From contig KB906737.1 in assembly GCA_000381585.1 (NCBI GenBank), forward strand, positions 124,001 to 188,000: 64,000 nt of DNA, in the 5' to 3' direction. The notes under the pieces are model-generated. The model had not been told where the DNA came from, made no database searches, and saw only the letters and a list, made by a program, of their open reading frames with translations. A program made the position numbers and the translations under genes. Below are positions 25,568 through 34,625 of the stretch, piece by piece. Source of the stretch: Acidobacteriaceae bacterium KBS 83. GTDB taxonomy: Bacteria > Acidobacteriota > Terriglobia > Terriglobales > Acidobacteriaceae. Every line of letters begins with the position of its first letter. Position 1 is the first letter of the stretch.

Positions 25568-26461
25568 ATGGAAAGGATCCTCAGTACCGTGAGCACCACC
25601 CCTCAGTTGGAACACACCCCTGCCGGTGTCCGCGAGATCACCATCGCGCACTCGCCGGATTCCGATGACGCATTCATGTTTTACGGCCTAGCCACCAATA
25701 AGGTGCGCGTTCCCGGCCTGAAGTTCACCCACACGCTGACCGACATCGAGACGCTGAACCAGAAGGCGATCCACGAAGCTTTCTACGATGTGACGGCGAT
25801 CTCCTTCCATGCCTATCCCTATCTGCAGGACAATTACGCCCTGATGGCGTGCGGCGGCAGTGTAGGAGAGGGCTATGGGCCGATGATCGTCTCGAGCCGC
25901 CAATTCTCGCTCGATGAGATCAAGCATGTGCGCATCGCCATTCCCGGTGAGCTCACGACGGCGGCGCTCTCTCTGAAGCTCTTCGCACCCCATGTGCAGA
26001 CCACCCTCGTCCCCTTCGACCAGATCATTCCCCAGGTGCTCGCAGGCAAGCACGAAGCCGGCCTCATCATTCACGAAGGCCAGCTCACCTATGCCGCCAG
26101 CGGCCTTCATAAGGTGCTCGATCTTGGCCAGTGGTGGCGCGAGGAGACCGGGCTTCCGCTGCCTCTGGGCGGCAACGCGATCCGCCGCAGTCTTGGCGAG
26201 GAGACGATGCGTGTCGTCACCAAGGCGCTCCGCGAAAGCATCCAGCACGCACTCGATCATCGCGAAGAGGCGCTGGCCTATGCCATGCAGTTCGCCCGCG
26301 ATCTCGACGCGCAACTGGCAAACCGGTTCGTCAGCATGTACGTAAATGAGCGCACGCTGAACTACGGCGAAGACGGCAAGCAGGCAATCCGCAAACTGCT
26401 CGAACTCGGCCACGAGCGCGGCATTATTCCGCACCCGGTGAAGGTGGACTTCGTCGGCTAA
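25568..26461 (+). CDS. mqnD: 1,4-dihydroxy-6-naphthoate synthase (futalosine pathway)
   Basis: MqnD-type enzyme, about 297 residues, with the solute-binding-protein fold. Key segments are AHSPDSDDAFMFYGLA at the N-terminus, YDVTAISFHAYPYL, YGPMIVSSR, IAIPGELTTAALSLKLF, GLIIHEGQLTYA (the conserved histidine HEGQ) and PLPLGGNAIRRSLG. MqnD converts cyclic de-hypoxanthine futalosine to dihydroxynaphthoate. With mqnE at 14869 this shows the organism makes menaquinone by the futalosine route. The start is the ATG at 25568 or the GTG at 25589. It shares a strand and a short gap with bioY. Confidence 0.92.
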   Translation: MERILSTVSTTPQLEHTPAGVREITIAHSPDSDDAFMFYGLATNKVRVPGLKFTHTLTDIETLNQKAIHEAFYDVTAISFHAYPYLQDNYALMACGGSVGEGYGPMIVSSRQFSLDEIKHVRIAIPGELTTAALSLKLFAPHVQTTLVPFDQIIPQVLAGKHEAGLIIHEGQLTYAASGLHKVLDLGQWWREETGLPLPLGGNAIRRSLGEETMRVVTKALRESIQHALDHREEALAYAMQFARDLDAQLANRFVSMYVNERTLNYGEDGKQAIRKLLELGHERGIIPHPVKVDFVG

Positions 26462-26505
26462 GAGCCGGTCAGCGACTCATCGGCGGAGAAGCCGCTTTCA
26501 GCCGC

Positions 26506-29295
26506 CTAGTCGTCGTCATCCTTGTGACGTTTCACCGGCACTAGCAGCATCGCCGGCACCGGAGCATTGCCCTTCGCGTCCTTCCACAGGATGACGTTCA
26601 GCTTCTGAGGATCGGCGCGATCCTCATGCCGGAAGTCCATCTTTCCGGACTCCTTCGCGCCCGGCGCGGATGGCTTGTTCGCCGTATAGATCAGTCCGTT
26701 GTCACGGTTCGAATAGTCCGCGTCGAAGGGCGGCTGATCGCCGGCGCCTGCAAATACCGTCGCAATCGGCGGAGCGAACGCATCGTTGTTGTTCATCGGC
26801 GGCAGACCCAGCAGGTCCTCCATCGTCCGGATCATGCTGACAGTCGTGTAAAAGCGGTGATCGACGATCGGGGTCGTCTGCCGGGGCGCGTACTTGCTGA
26901 TGATCAGCGCCGTACTGCGGTGCGCATCCACGTGGTCGGCGCCATTCTGCGCATCATCTTCCAAGATGAAGAAGGCCGTGTCATCCCAGTACGGACTGTG
27001 CGACACCGCCTCCACCGCTCGCCCCACCGCCAGATCGTTGTCCGCCACCGAAGCGTTCGGCGTCGGGCTCCCCACGCGCGTTCCCGCCGTGTGGTCGTTA
27101 GGGAAGCGCAGCATCACAAAATTCGGCATCGTGTCGTGCCCTTGCTTGCGGTCCGCCACCCACTTCTGGAAATAGGAATTGAACTCCTCGAAACGCATCT
27201 GGTCTGGAAACGAGAGCTCGAAGTCTGGATACTCTGGATCGAAGTGCCCCACCAGCTCCGGTTTCGTCGCCACATTCTGCGCAATCAGCGGAATCGCCCA
27301 CGGATATTTGCTCGTGCCCCCGCCATAGTTCTCAGGGACCGGAGTTCCATGCAGAATCTCCTGTCTCGCGCAGGGCTGCCGCTCCGGCTCCGGCGTGCCT
27401 GCCGTCGGGCTCTGCCGCGGCCCGGGTTCGTCTTCACCGCAGAAGTGGGTCGCAATGAACTCAGCGAAATGGAAATAGGTCTTATGCTGCCGCGCTAGGT
27501 TGGTCCACAGATAGCTGCTCTGCGGCTCATTCACGTCGGGAATCTTCTCCGTCAGCGGAAAGCCGTTCTCGACCACGCCTTCGTAGTCGTAAACGCGCTC
27601 GTTGCCGCGATACGACTGCTGCCAGGTCTTCTCCGTGTAGTCGCTCGTGATTGCCGCGGTTGACCAGACATGGCCGTCGCCCGACACCTCCCCCGAATCG
27701 TAAAAGTTGTCGAGAATGCCGAACCGCTCCGCCAGCTTATGTTGATTCGGCGTAATCCTTCTGCCATAGATGGTCAGACTGGGATCGTTATCGCCCGCCG
27801 GCAGATCGCCGAAGATCTGATCGTATGTCCGGTTCTCCTTGATGATGTAGATCACATGCCGGATGGGATTCGCGCCGCCCTGAAACCGGATGTGCACGGC
27901 AGCCGCGTTCTGCATGTTGCTCGTCACCGTCTGCTTGGTCAGCTCAGGTAGCTGTGCATCGAGCTGCGAAAGGTCCACCGCCGACACCGAACCGTACAGC
28001 AGAGTCGCAATATAGGTCGAGGATCGGTGGGAGCGCGCCAGACCCGCTATAGGCGGCCGCGGCCGCTTGTTGGGACCGGTGCCCTTCCCCTTGCCGGTTG
28101 CGACATAGAGATGACCTGACTCCACCACAAGGCCGGTAGGCAGCCACTCCGTCGGCACGAATCCATCAGCCTCCTTCGGCTTGCCTGCGTGCAACCCGTG
28201 CGTGCGAAAGATCGCAACCGAATCCGTCCCCGCATTCGCGGCATAGAGATGCCGGCCATCGCTCGAGAGCGCGAGCGCATTTGGCTCACCGCCGAAATAC
28301 CTCTGGCCGGGCAGGCGCGTGTCAAAAACGCCCGCAAGCTTCATACGAGCGCCGCGCACCGACACGGCGGCAACAGCGTCGCGGTTGGCGAGCGCCACGT
28401 AGAGCGTCTTCTGATTCGGCGATAGCGCAAGCGCCGTTGGATGTGAGCTGGGCGAGGTCGCATCCGATCCCGGCATCAACGGCAGCGTGCCAACAACTTT
28501 TCCGGATTGCAGATCCAGTTCGGCGACAGCCGATCCATTCCACAACGCCACAAAACCGCGCTTGCCATCGTGCGTCGCGGCAACCGCAATGGGATAAGCG
28601 GAAGGTACGACTGCACCCGTCGACAGATCGAAGCGGTAGCGTACTGCCCCGCCCGCCGCATCGATCAGCAAAACGTCGTCGGAAAGTACATCTGCCACCA
28701 GCAGTTGCTCCGCCCCGCCGCTTCCTTTCACCACCGCCAGTCCCGCTGGCGCTGGGATCGCCTTGCCCGCGGACACCGGCGTATCAAGATGGTTCTGCGT
28801 GCGGCCCGGGGCCAGCGTCTGCAGCGGAATCGGCATGAGCCGCTCCGGCGTGACATGTCCGGCGTCCACGCGATAGACCGCGATTGCATTGCCCGTCTCG
28901 TTCGGTTTCCTTGCCACTGGAGCCGATAGGGAGTCGAACGATGCATAGAGATGCGTACCGTCGCTGCTGAACGCGAGTCCCTGGTACAACGTTTGGGGCA
29001 TCTGCGGAGCGGTGCGTGCCTCCGGAAAATCCGTCACTTTGCCCGAACTCGTGTCCACCAGCGCAATGGACTGCTGATACTCCGACTCATACGTCCCGTA
29101 GCCCGCATTCAGCAGCGCCAGATAATGCCCGTCGGGCGAAGCGGCAATCGCCATCGGCAGGCTGTTCGTGCGTTGCGGCGTACCCGGCACCGGCATCAAC
29201 TGCTTGCTGGTCGGCAGATCGATCGCTGTCTGTTGCGCAGTGGCGCAGTTTGCGGCAATTGCCAGTGCAAGGCTTACACAAATCCCGTGCTTCAT
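26506..29295 (-). CDS. Secreted propeller-phosphoesterase fusion (YncE-like plus phospholipase C/phosphatase type)
   Basis: A 929-residue exported protein with a 20-residue signal peptide. The first half (about 40-450) is a YncE-like beta-propeller with recurring DG-x-LYxAN/VAL blades such as SSDGRHLYAANAGTDSVAIF. The second half (about 480-880) is the phosphoesterase family domain related to bacterial phospholipase C/acid phosphatase: IYIIKENRTYDQIFGDL (metal and nucleophile region), FYDSGEVSGDGH, NDHTAG, and FILEDDAQNGADHVDAHRS. The tail is Asp-rich. The likely role is periplasmic or extracellular phosphate-ester hydrolysis; substrate unknown. This domain pairing is known from related bacteria. 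It is divergent from the desaturase gene. Confidence 0.85.
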   Translation of the reverse strand: MKHGICVSLALAIAANCATAQQTAIDLPTSKQLMPVPGTPQRTNSLPMAIAASPDGHYLALLNAGYGTYESEYQQSIALVDTSSGKVTDFPEARTAPQMPQTLYQGLAFSSDGTHLYASFDSLSAPVARKPNETGNAIAVYRVDAGHVTPERLMPIPLQTLAPGRTQNHLDTPVSAGKAIPAPAGLAVVKGSGGAEQLLVADVLSDDVLLIDAAGGAVRYRFDLSTGAVVPSAYPIAVAATHDGKRGFVALWNGSAVAELDLQSGKVVGTLPLMPGSDATSPSSHPTALALSPNQKTLYVALANRDAVAAVSVRGARMKLAGVFDTRLPGQRYFGGEPNALALSSDGRHLYAANAGTDSVAIFRTHGLHAGKPKEADGFVPTEWLPTGLVVESGHLYVATGKGKGTGPNKRPRPPIAGLARSHRSSTYIATLLYGSVSAVDLSQLDAQLPELTKQTVTSNMQNAAAVHIRFQGGANPIRHVIYIIKENRTYDQIFGDLPAGDNDPSLTIYGRRITPNQHKLAERFGILDNFYDSGEVSGDGHVWSTAAITSDYTEKTWQQSYRGNERVYDYEGVVENGFPLTEKIPDVNEPQSSYLWTNLARQHKTYFHFAEFIATHFCGEDEPGPRQSPTAGTPEPERQPCARQEILHGTPVPENYGGGTSKYPWAIPLIAQNVATKPELVGHFDPEYPDFELSFPDQMRFEEFNSYFQKWVADRKQGHDTMPNFVMLRFPNDHTAGTRVGSPTPNASVADNDLAVGRAVEAVSHSPYWDDTAFFILEDDAQNGADHVDAHRSTALIISKYAPRQTTPIVDHRFYTTVSMIRTMEDLLGLPPMNNNDAFAPPIATVFAGAGDQPPFDADYSNRDNGLIYTANKPSAPGAKESGKMDFRHEDRADPQKLNVILWKDAKGNAPVPAMLLVPVKRHKDDDD

Positions 29296-29433
29296 TTCTG
29301 TAAAAACTCCCGTCCCAGTTGTCTCATGCTTACGACCGTACTGCGATTACAAAACTGTTACGCAGGCTGTCGCTTGTGGCTGTTAGCTTCAAAGCAGACC
29401 ACCTCACAATTGAAGCAAAGGTTCCCCTACATC

Positions 29434-30369
29434 ATGTTGGTAGAAACGCCTCCCAAGACTATCCCCGCGATTGCCTCTGCGCCATCTGCAGCCCGTACGC
29501 GCAGCAAGCAGGACGTGCCGGTGCTCGGCCGCGCCGGTCAGAACTTCCGCCGCAACTGGGTGACGACGAGCTTCATGCTTGCCTTCCATGTCGGCGCAGT
29601 GGCCGCCCTCTTCTTTTTCAGCTGGACGGCGCTCATTGCCGCTGTTGTTCTTTACATCCTGTCCATCAATGTCGGCGTTGGCATGTGCTACCACCGGCTA
29701 TTGACGCACCGTGGATACAAGGTGCCCAAGTGGCTGGAGTATGCGATGACGGTCTGCGCCACACTCTCGCTTGAAGGCGGACCGGTCTTCTGGGTAGCCA
29801 CGCATCGCGTACACCACCAGCTCAGCGATCACGAAGGTGACCCGCACACTCCGCACGATGGCGGATGGTGGGCGCACGTCGACTGGATCCTGAAGGGCGA
29901 TGCGCTGCACCATGAGACCGCTCTGCTGTCTCGTTACGCGCCCGACCTTGCAAAGGACCCCGTGCACCGCTGGCTCAGCCGCTACCACTGGCTGCCCATC
30001 GTCGTCGCGGGCGTCATCCTGCTCGCGATCGGCGGATGGCCCGCCGTTCTGTGGGGCATCTTCCTGCGCACCACCATTGGCCTGCACTCTACCTGGCTCG
30101 TAAACTCCGCGACCCACATGTGGGGTTCGCGCCGCTTCGAGACGCGCGATGAGTCGCGCAATCTCTGGTGGGTCGCGCTCGTCACCGGCGGTGAAGGATG
30201 GCACAACAACCATCACGCGCATCCCGTCTCCGCTCGCCACGGCTTCGCCTGGTACGAGGTCGACCCCAACTACTACGGCATCTGGCTGCTAAAGAAGGTT
30301 GGTTTGGCGAAGCAGGTAAAGATCGCGCAGTACGATCCCGCAGACCCGCGCCCTGCCGGCGTCGCCTGA
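29434..30369 (+). CDS. Membrane fatty acid (acyl-CoA/acyl-lipid) desaturase
   Basis: A 311-residue di-iron membrane desaturase. The three histidine boxes are present: HRLLTHRG (H-x4-H), HRVHHQLSDHEGDPHTP, and HNNHHAHP near the C-terminus. Hydrophobic segments at about 45-85 and 185-215 bracket them. It would introduce a cis double bond, probably delta-9, into membrane fatty acids. The plus-strand frame is open far upstream, but the ATG at 29434 starts at a sensible cytosolic N-terminus with AAAGG about 12 bases before. A terminator follows the stop. Electron donor unknown; a ferredoxin lies elsewhere in the window. Confidence 0.9.
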   Translation: MLVETPPKTIPAIASAPSAARTRSKQDVPVLGRAGQNFRRNWVTTSFMLAFHVGAVAALFFFSWTALIAAVVLYILSINVGVGMCYHRLLTHRGYKVPKWLEYAMTVCATLSLEGGPVFWVATHRVHHQLSDHEGDPHTPHDGGWWAHVDWILKGDALHHETALLSRYAPDLAKDPVHRWLSRYHWLPIVVAGVILLAIGGWPAVLWGIFLRTTIGLHSTWLVNSATHMWGSRRFETRDESRNLWWVALVTGGEGWHNNHHAHPVSARHGFAWYEVDPNYYGIWLLKKVGLAKQVKIAQYDPADPRPAGVA

Positions 30370-30390
30370 TATCACATCCCCGCACCACAT

Positions 30391-30421
30391 AGCGGCGCCA
30401 CTCGCGCCGCTATACTTTTTT
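30391..30421 (+). terminator. Intrinsic terminator after the desaturase gene
   Basis: An 8-bp perfect stem, AGCGGCGC and GCGCCGCT, with a 5-base loop, is followed by ATAC and six T. It starts 22 bases past the desaturase stop. The bases TATACT at 30411-30416 overlap the stem end and could also serve as a -10 box for the histidine kinase gene, which starts 31 bases later. Confidence 0.82.
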
Positions 30422-30446
30422 GAGCCGCCGGCTCACACTCAGTCCT

Positions 30447-31391
30447 ATGCGGATCACGCGGCGCGGCCGGGCAATGTTCTTCTTCATCGCCCTCGGTGTC
30501 TGCCTCGTCGGCGTCGCCCTCACGCTCAATGTTGGCTGGATCATCCTCAACTGGCGTCGGCTCGCCCCGATGATCATCGGCATTCCCTTCTTCGGGCTGC
30601 TGATCGTCGGATTGATCCTCAACACCGTCTTTCTCGTACGGGAAGTGCGCCGGAATGAGCAGCAGGACAGCTTCCTGAATGCCGTGACGCACGAACTGAA
30701 GACACCCATCACCTCCATCCGTCTTTATCTCGACACCATGCGCCGCCGCGAGATTCCCCACCAACAGCAGCAGGAGTTTTTCGCCGTAATGAGCGAGGAC
30801 ACCGACCGCCTGATGGCGACCGTGGAGCAGGTGTTGAAAGCCGGCGAGTTGGGTCAGCGTGTGCGCAGCCAGGTGCGCGTGCGCGTGGATATGGATCAGT
30901 TGGTGGAGGAAGCAGTCGCCACCGCGATGCTCCGCTATCATCTCGACCCGGACGCCATTCAACTGGAGCGCAGACAGTTGCAAACCGGATCCAGCTTCGC
31001 TGTGGCCGGCAATCCGGAGGAGCTGCGCACCGCGGTGCTCAATGTAATCGACAATGCAGTGAAATACTCACCCGACGGCGCGCGCCTCACCATCGTGCTT
31101 TCCGTGGAAAGCGATGCATGGGTTATGGTCAGCGTCGCAGACCAGGGCCTCGGTATCCCGCAGCCACAGCTCAAACGCATCTTTCGCCGCTTCTACCGTG
31201 TGCCCAATCGCAGCATCCTCCGCGTCAAGGGCACCGGGCTCGGTCTCTTCCTGGTGCGCTCGATCGCACGGCAACATGGCGGCGATGCATTCGCCGAGAG
31301 TGCAGGCGAGGGTCGGGGCTCCACCATTCATCTGCAACTGCCGCGCATCCTCACCTCCGGCGAGCCGGTCGAAGGCCGGGCCACCGTATGA
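30447..31391 (+). CDS. Sensor histidine kinase with minimal periplasmic part
   Basis: A 314-residue kinase. Two membrane helices (about 10-33 and 42-63) are joined by only eight or so residues, so it has almost no external sensor domain. The dimerisation/phosphoacceptor helix holds FLNAVTHELKTPITSIRLYL (His82). The ATPase domain has NVIDNAVKYSP (N box), VADQGLGIP (G1), FYRVPN (F box) and GTGLGLFLVRSIARQHGG (G2). The ATG at 30447 is chosen over a TTG at 30420. Its stop overlaps the response regulator start by 4 bases, so they are a translationally coupled pair. The copper operon follows 39 bases after the pair. Confidence 0.9.
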   Translation: MRITRRGRAMFFFIALGVCLVGVALTLNVGWIILNWRRLAPMIIGIPFFGLLIVGLILNTVFLVREVRRNEQQDSFLNAVTHELKTPITSIRLYLDTMRRREIPHQQQQEFFAVMSEDTDRLMATVEQVLKAGELGQRVRSQVRVRVDMDQLVEEAVATAMLRYHLDPDAIQLERRQLQTGSSFAVAGNPEELRTAVLNVIDNAVKYSPDGARLTIVLSVESDAWVMVSVADQGLGIPQPQLKRIFRRFYRVPNRSILRVKGTGLGLFLVRSIARQHGGDAFAESAGEGRGSTIHLQLPRILTSGEPVEGRATV

Positions 31392-32149
31392 ATGCCGCAG
31401 CACATGTACTCATCGTCGAAGACGAAGACCATCTGGCCCAGGGCCTGAAGTTCAACCTGGAAGCCGAGGGGTATCGCGCCAGCATTGCGCGTGATGGCGA
31501 GACGGCGCTCGAGATCACTAGCGCGCCCGATGCCGGCATCGATGTCATCTTGCTCGATGTGATGCTGCCCGGCTGCGACGGCTTCTCTGTCGTCGAACAG
31601 TTGCGCGAACGCGACGATCGCACACCGGTCCTGATGCTGACCGCGCGTGGCCGCTCCGAGGATGTGTTGCGCGGCTTCGCCGCCGGCGCCGACGATTACC
31701 TTCCCAAACCATTCGACCTCTCCATTCTGCTGGCCAGGCTGCACGGCCTCTTGCGCCGCTGGGCCTGGCAGAAGCGCGAGCCCGGCGCTGCGATGCCCGC
31801 GGAGGCAGAGGCATCCTTCACCTTTGCCGGCCGCACCATCGACTACGACAACCTCGAGTTGCGCGTGAACGGCCGCAGCATCCGTCTTACCGTCATGGAG
31901 GCCGATCTGCTGCGCTACCTGGTGCGTCATCAGGGTCGCAGCATCTCCCGCAAGGAACTGCTTGAGCAGGTATGGCGTATGCGCGAAGACACGGACACCC
32001 GCGCCATCGACAACTTCATCGTGCGCCTGCGTCGTTACATCGAGATCGATCCCGCAAATCCCGTCTTTCTCAGGACCGTGCGCGGCATCGGCTATCGATT
32101 CGACCCACAAAGCAAGTCGGCTCCCGCCACTGAGGATTTGCATCCCTAG
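31388..32149 (+). CDS. OmpR/PhoB-family response regulator
   Basis: A 253-residue regulator. The receiver (about 5-120) has the acidic pocket E11-D12, phosphoacceptor D57 in ILLDVMLPGCDGF, and the lysine in YLPKPFD. The C-terminal winged helix (about 145-240) has LTVMEADLLRYLVRHQGRSI and the recognition-helix region AIDNFIVRLRRYIE. The ATG overlaps the kinase stop (ATGA). It should bind tandem direct repeats at promoters. copZ starts 39 bases after its stop, so the copper operon may be co-transcribed with this pair or controlled by it, but CsoR offers a second control. Confidence 0.92.
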   Translation: MNAAAHVLIVEDEDHLAQGLKFNLEAEGYRASIARDGETALEITSAPDAGIDVILLDVMLPGCDGFSVVEQLRERDDRTPVLMLTARGRSEDVLRGFAAGADDYLPKPFDLSILLARLHGLLRRWAWQKREPGAAMPAEAEASFTFAGRTIDYDNLELRVNGRSIRLTVMEADLLRYLVRHQGRSISRKELLEQVWRMREDTDTRAIDNFIVRLRRYIEIDPANPVFLRTVRGIGYRFDPQSKSAPATEDLHP

Positions 32150-32171
32150 CCTCAATCCGGCATCCTATTTG

Positions 32172-32188
32172 ATAGGGGGTGGGGGTAT
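32172..32188 (+). promoter_or_regulatory. CsoR/RcnR-type operator candidate ahead of copZ
   Basis: Two G5 runs separated by one T are flanked by ATA on the left and TAT on the right, giving inverted AT ends around a G-tract. This is the general shape of operators for the CsoR/RcnR repressor family. It abuts the copZ ATG at 32189, so the same G-run probably also acts as the ribosome binding site. The csoR gene is the third gene of this operon, which suggests autoregulation by copper. Confidence 0.6.
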
Positions 32189-32392
32189 ATGGCCGAGCTG
32201 ACGTTCCAGATCGATGGCATGCACTGCGGGGCATGCGTGCAGCGCGTCACTCGAGTGCTGAACCAGGTGCCAGGAACGCACGTGGACGAGGTGCGCGTCG
32301 GCGCGGCCCGCCTTCATGCAGACTCGCCCACGCCGGACACATATCTGGCCGCCATTCGTAAAGCCGGCTTCGAGGCACACCTTGTCGAATAG
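32189..32392 (+). CDS. copZ: Copper chaperone-like heavy-metal-associated domain protein
   Basis: A 67-residue single HMA domain. The metal loop is GMHCGACV (a CxxC with the usual preceding Met and His), followed by the betaalpha-beta pattern RVTRVLNQVPGTHVDEVRVG and the closing KAGFEAHLVE. It would carry Cu(I) to the ATPase encoded next. The ATPase reading frame begins within its last codons. The name copZ rests on the domain and on the copA/csoR context. Confidence 0.85.
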   Translation: MAELTFQIDGMHCGACVQRVTRVLNQVPGTHVDEVRVGAARLHADSPTPDTYLAAIRKAGFEAHLVE

Positions 32393-34625
32393 CTCCTCCG
32401 CGGCAGTGGCGGCAAACCAGCCGGTCGAGCCTGCCGTCGAGACGGTCGTCCTGCCGATTCACGGCATGACCTGTGCGGCCTGCCAGGCGCACGTCGAGCG
32501 TTCGCTGCGCGCTGCTCCCGGTGTGCTCGAGGCCACGGTCAATCTGTTGGCCCACTCCGCACGTGTGATGTACGAGCCAAGACTCTCCTCGCTGCGCGAC
32601 CTGGTCGGAGTGGTCGACGACGCGGGCTATCAGGCCAGCCTTCCCTCCCACGCAGGCGCCACTGTTCCGCAGCCGGACAACGCTGCCTCTGAAGCGGCAT
32701 CGCGCCGCCTGCTCGCGACCGCACTGCTGACCATCGCCGCCGCCATCGCGGTCATGTTCGCGAGCATGCATCCGGTGGTCCACAGCACTGGGCTTGCAAT
32801 CACGTTGGGCACCGTCACCTTGCTCGGCATGTTGACCGCCGGTGCGCCCGTGTATCAGCGCGCCTGGCGAGCGGCGCGTCACGGCAGCACAAACATGCAT
32901 ACGCTGGTCGCGCTCGGCACGCTTGCGGCCTTCGGCTACTCTGCGGTCGCCACGCTCTGGCCAGCGTTGCTCACGCGCCATCACATCCGTCCCGATCTTT
33001 ACTACGACTCCGTACTCTTCATCCTTGGCTTCCTGCTGCTCGGCAACTGGCTGGAGACGCGTGCACGCAAGCGCGCGTTGAATGCAGTCCGCACGCTCGC
33101 GGAGCTCGAGCCGTCGCAGGCACGCATCCTCAAAGATGGCCGCGAGTTGAGTGTGCCCACAGCCACCGTCCTTCCCGATGACATCGTCGTCCTTCGTCCC
33201 GGAGAGCGTGTCCCCGTTGACGGAATTGTCCTCCGCGGCTCCACCAGCGTCGACGAATCGTTGCTGACGGGCGAATCGCAACCGGTCGCGAAGTCCGTCG
33301 GCGACACACTCATCGCCGGCTCCTTGAATTACGACGGAGCGCTGGAATACCGGGCTACGGCCATAGGCGCGGAGAGCCGTCTGGGTCAGATCCTGCGGCT
33401 CGTCGAGCAGGCTCAGTCCTCTCGCGCTCCAATGCAGCAGCTCGCGGATCGCGTTAGCGCCATCTTCGTGCCCGCCATCATCGCGCTGGCGGTCGCCACC
33501 TTCATTGCATGGTCGTTCTTTGATGTCAGCCGCGCCTTCGCCATCGCGGTCGCGGTACTGGTCGTCGCCTGTCCCTGCGCCATGGGTCTTGCAGTACCGG
33601 CAGCGCTCACGGTCGCTATCGGCCGCGGCGCGCAACTGGGGGTGCTCTTCAAGGGCGGTGAGGCCCTGGAGCGATTGGCCCACGTAGACACCGTATTGCT
33701 GGACAAGACCGGCACCCTCACCGAGGGCAAGCCGAGCGTCGTCGCCGTGCAGCCGGCTGCGAACTGGACGGAGAATCGCTTGTTGCAACTCGCCGCGTCT
33801 GCGGAACAACGCTCGGAGCACCCGCTCGGCCGCGCTGTGCTTCGCGCTGCAGAAGCGCGCGGACTGCCACTGCTGCCGGTCGAGGAGTTCCAAGCCAGGC
33901 CAGGTATGGGGCTTGAGGCAACGGTCAATGGCGCTGAGGTACTCGCCGGCAATGCGCGTCTCTTCAAAGCGCATGGGGTTTCGCTCCCAGAGAATTCCCT
34001 CCCAGCTGGCACGACACCGCTGCATATCGCCCAATCCGGCGCCTATGTGGGCACTCTTCTATGCCGCGATGCTGTCCGCGAAGACGCCGCCAGAGCCCTG
34101 CAAGCGCTCCGCGAACTCGACCTGCAACCCATCATGTTGACTGGCGACACAGTCGCAGCCGCGCAGCCACTCGCGGATGCTCTCGGCATCCGCGAGGTGT
34201 ACGCCGGGCTCTCCCCGGAACAGAAGCTCGATCAAATTCGTGAACTTCAGCGGCGCGGTGCCCGCGTCCTCATGGTTGGCGACGGCGTCAACGACGCGGC
34301 CGCCATCGCGCAGGCAGACTCTGGCATCGGCATGGGAACCGGCACTGAGCTGGCACGCGAGGCTGGCGATGCCATCCTGCTGCACGGCGACCTCGGTGCC
34401 ATGGTGGCCGCTCTGAAGCTGGCCCGCGCCACACGCCGCATCATGAAGCAGAACCTCGGTTGGGCCGCCGGCTACAACCTGCTCGCTGTGCCGATTGCCG
34501 CAGGCGCGCTCTGGGCTGCTTTCGGCATCCTGCTCTCGCCCGCGGTGGCCAGCGCGGCGATGGCACTAAGTTCCGTCAGTGTCCTGCTGAATAGTCTGCG
34601 GTTGCGTCGCTGGAGGACAACATGA
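32382..34625 (+). CDS. copA: Copper-translocating P1B-type ATPase
   Basis: P1B-1 ATPase of about 747 residues. An N-terminal HMA domain has GMTCAACQAHVE (about 28-39). Family motifs follow in order: SLLTGES (actuator), ACPCAMGLAVPAAL (CPC metal site), LLDKTGTLTEGKP (phosphorylated Asp), SEHPLG (HP), MLTGDT and MVGDGVNDAAAIAQAD. It exports Cu(I) across the inner membrane. An in-frame ATG at 32316 would lie deep inside copZ; the TTG at 32382, overlapping the copZ stop and preceded by GAGG six bases away, fits translational coupling better, with a GTG at 32406 as a third option. Its stop overlaps the csoR ATG by 4 bases. Confidence 0.93.
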   Translation: MSNSSSAAVAANQPVEPAVETVVLPIHGMTCAACQAHVERSLRAAPGVLEATVNLLAHSARVMYEPRLSSLRDLVGVVDDAGYQASLPSHAGATVPQPDNAASEAASRRLLATALLTIAAAIAVMFASMHPVVHSTGLAITLGTVTLLGMLTAGAPVYQRAWRAARHGSTNMHTLVALGTLAAFGYSAVATLWPALLTRHHIRPDLYYDSVLFILGFLLLGNWLETRARKRALNAVRTLAELEPSQARILKDGRELSVPTATVLPDDIVVLRPGERVPVDGIVLRGSTSVDESLLTGESQPVAKSVGDTLIAGSLNYDGALEYRATAIGAESRLGQILRLVEQAQSSRAPMQQLADRVSAIFVPAIIALAVATFIAWSFFDVSRAFAIAVAVLVVACPCAMGLAVPAALTVAIGRGAQLGVLFKGGEALERLAHVDTVLLDKTGTLTEGKPSVVAVQPAANWTENRLLQLAASAEQRSEHPLGRAVLRAAEARGLPLLPVEEFQARPGMGLEATVNGAEVLAGNARLFKAHGVSLPENSLPAGTTPLHIAQSGAYVGTLLCRDAVREDAARALQALRELDLQPIMLTGDTVAAAQPLADALGIREVYAGLSPEQKLDQIRELQRRGARVLMVGDGVNDAAAIAQADSGIGMGTGTELAREAGDAILLHGDLGAMVAALKLARATRRIMKQNLGWAAGYNLLAVPIAAGALWAAFGILLSPAVASAAMALSSVSVLLNSLRLRRWRTT

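Noticed and set aside
26462-26505. GC-rich hairpin at the end of mqnD as a terminator
   Set aside because: The stem is only about 4 bp and the T-run is weak. It overlaps the convergent gene end and does not reach the standard of the four terminators reported.
32247-34034. Minus-strand frame of about 595 residues over copA
   Set aside because: It is the reverse of a P-type ATPase with all motifs in place and has no recognisable domain.
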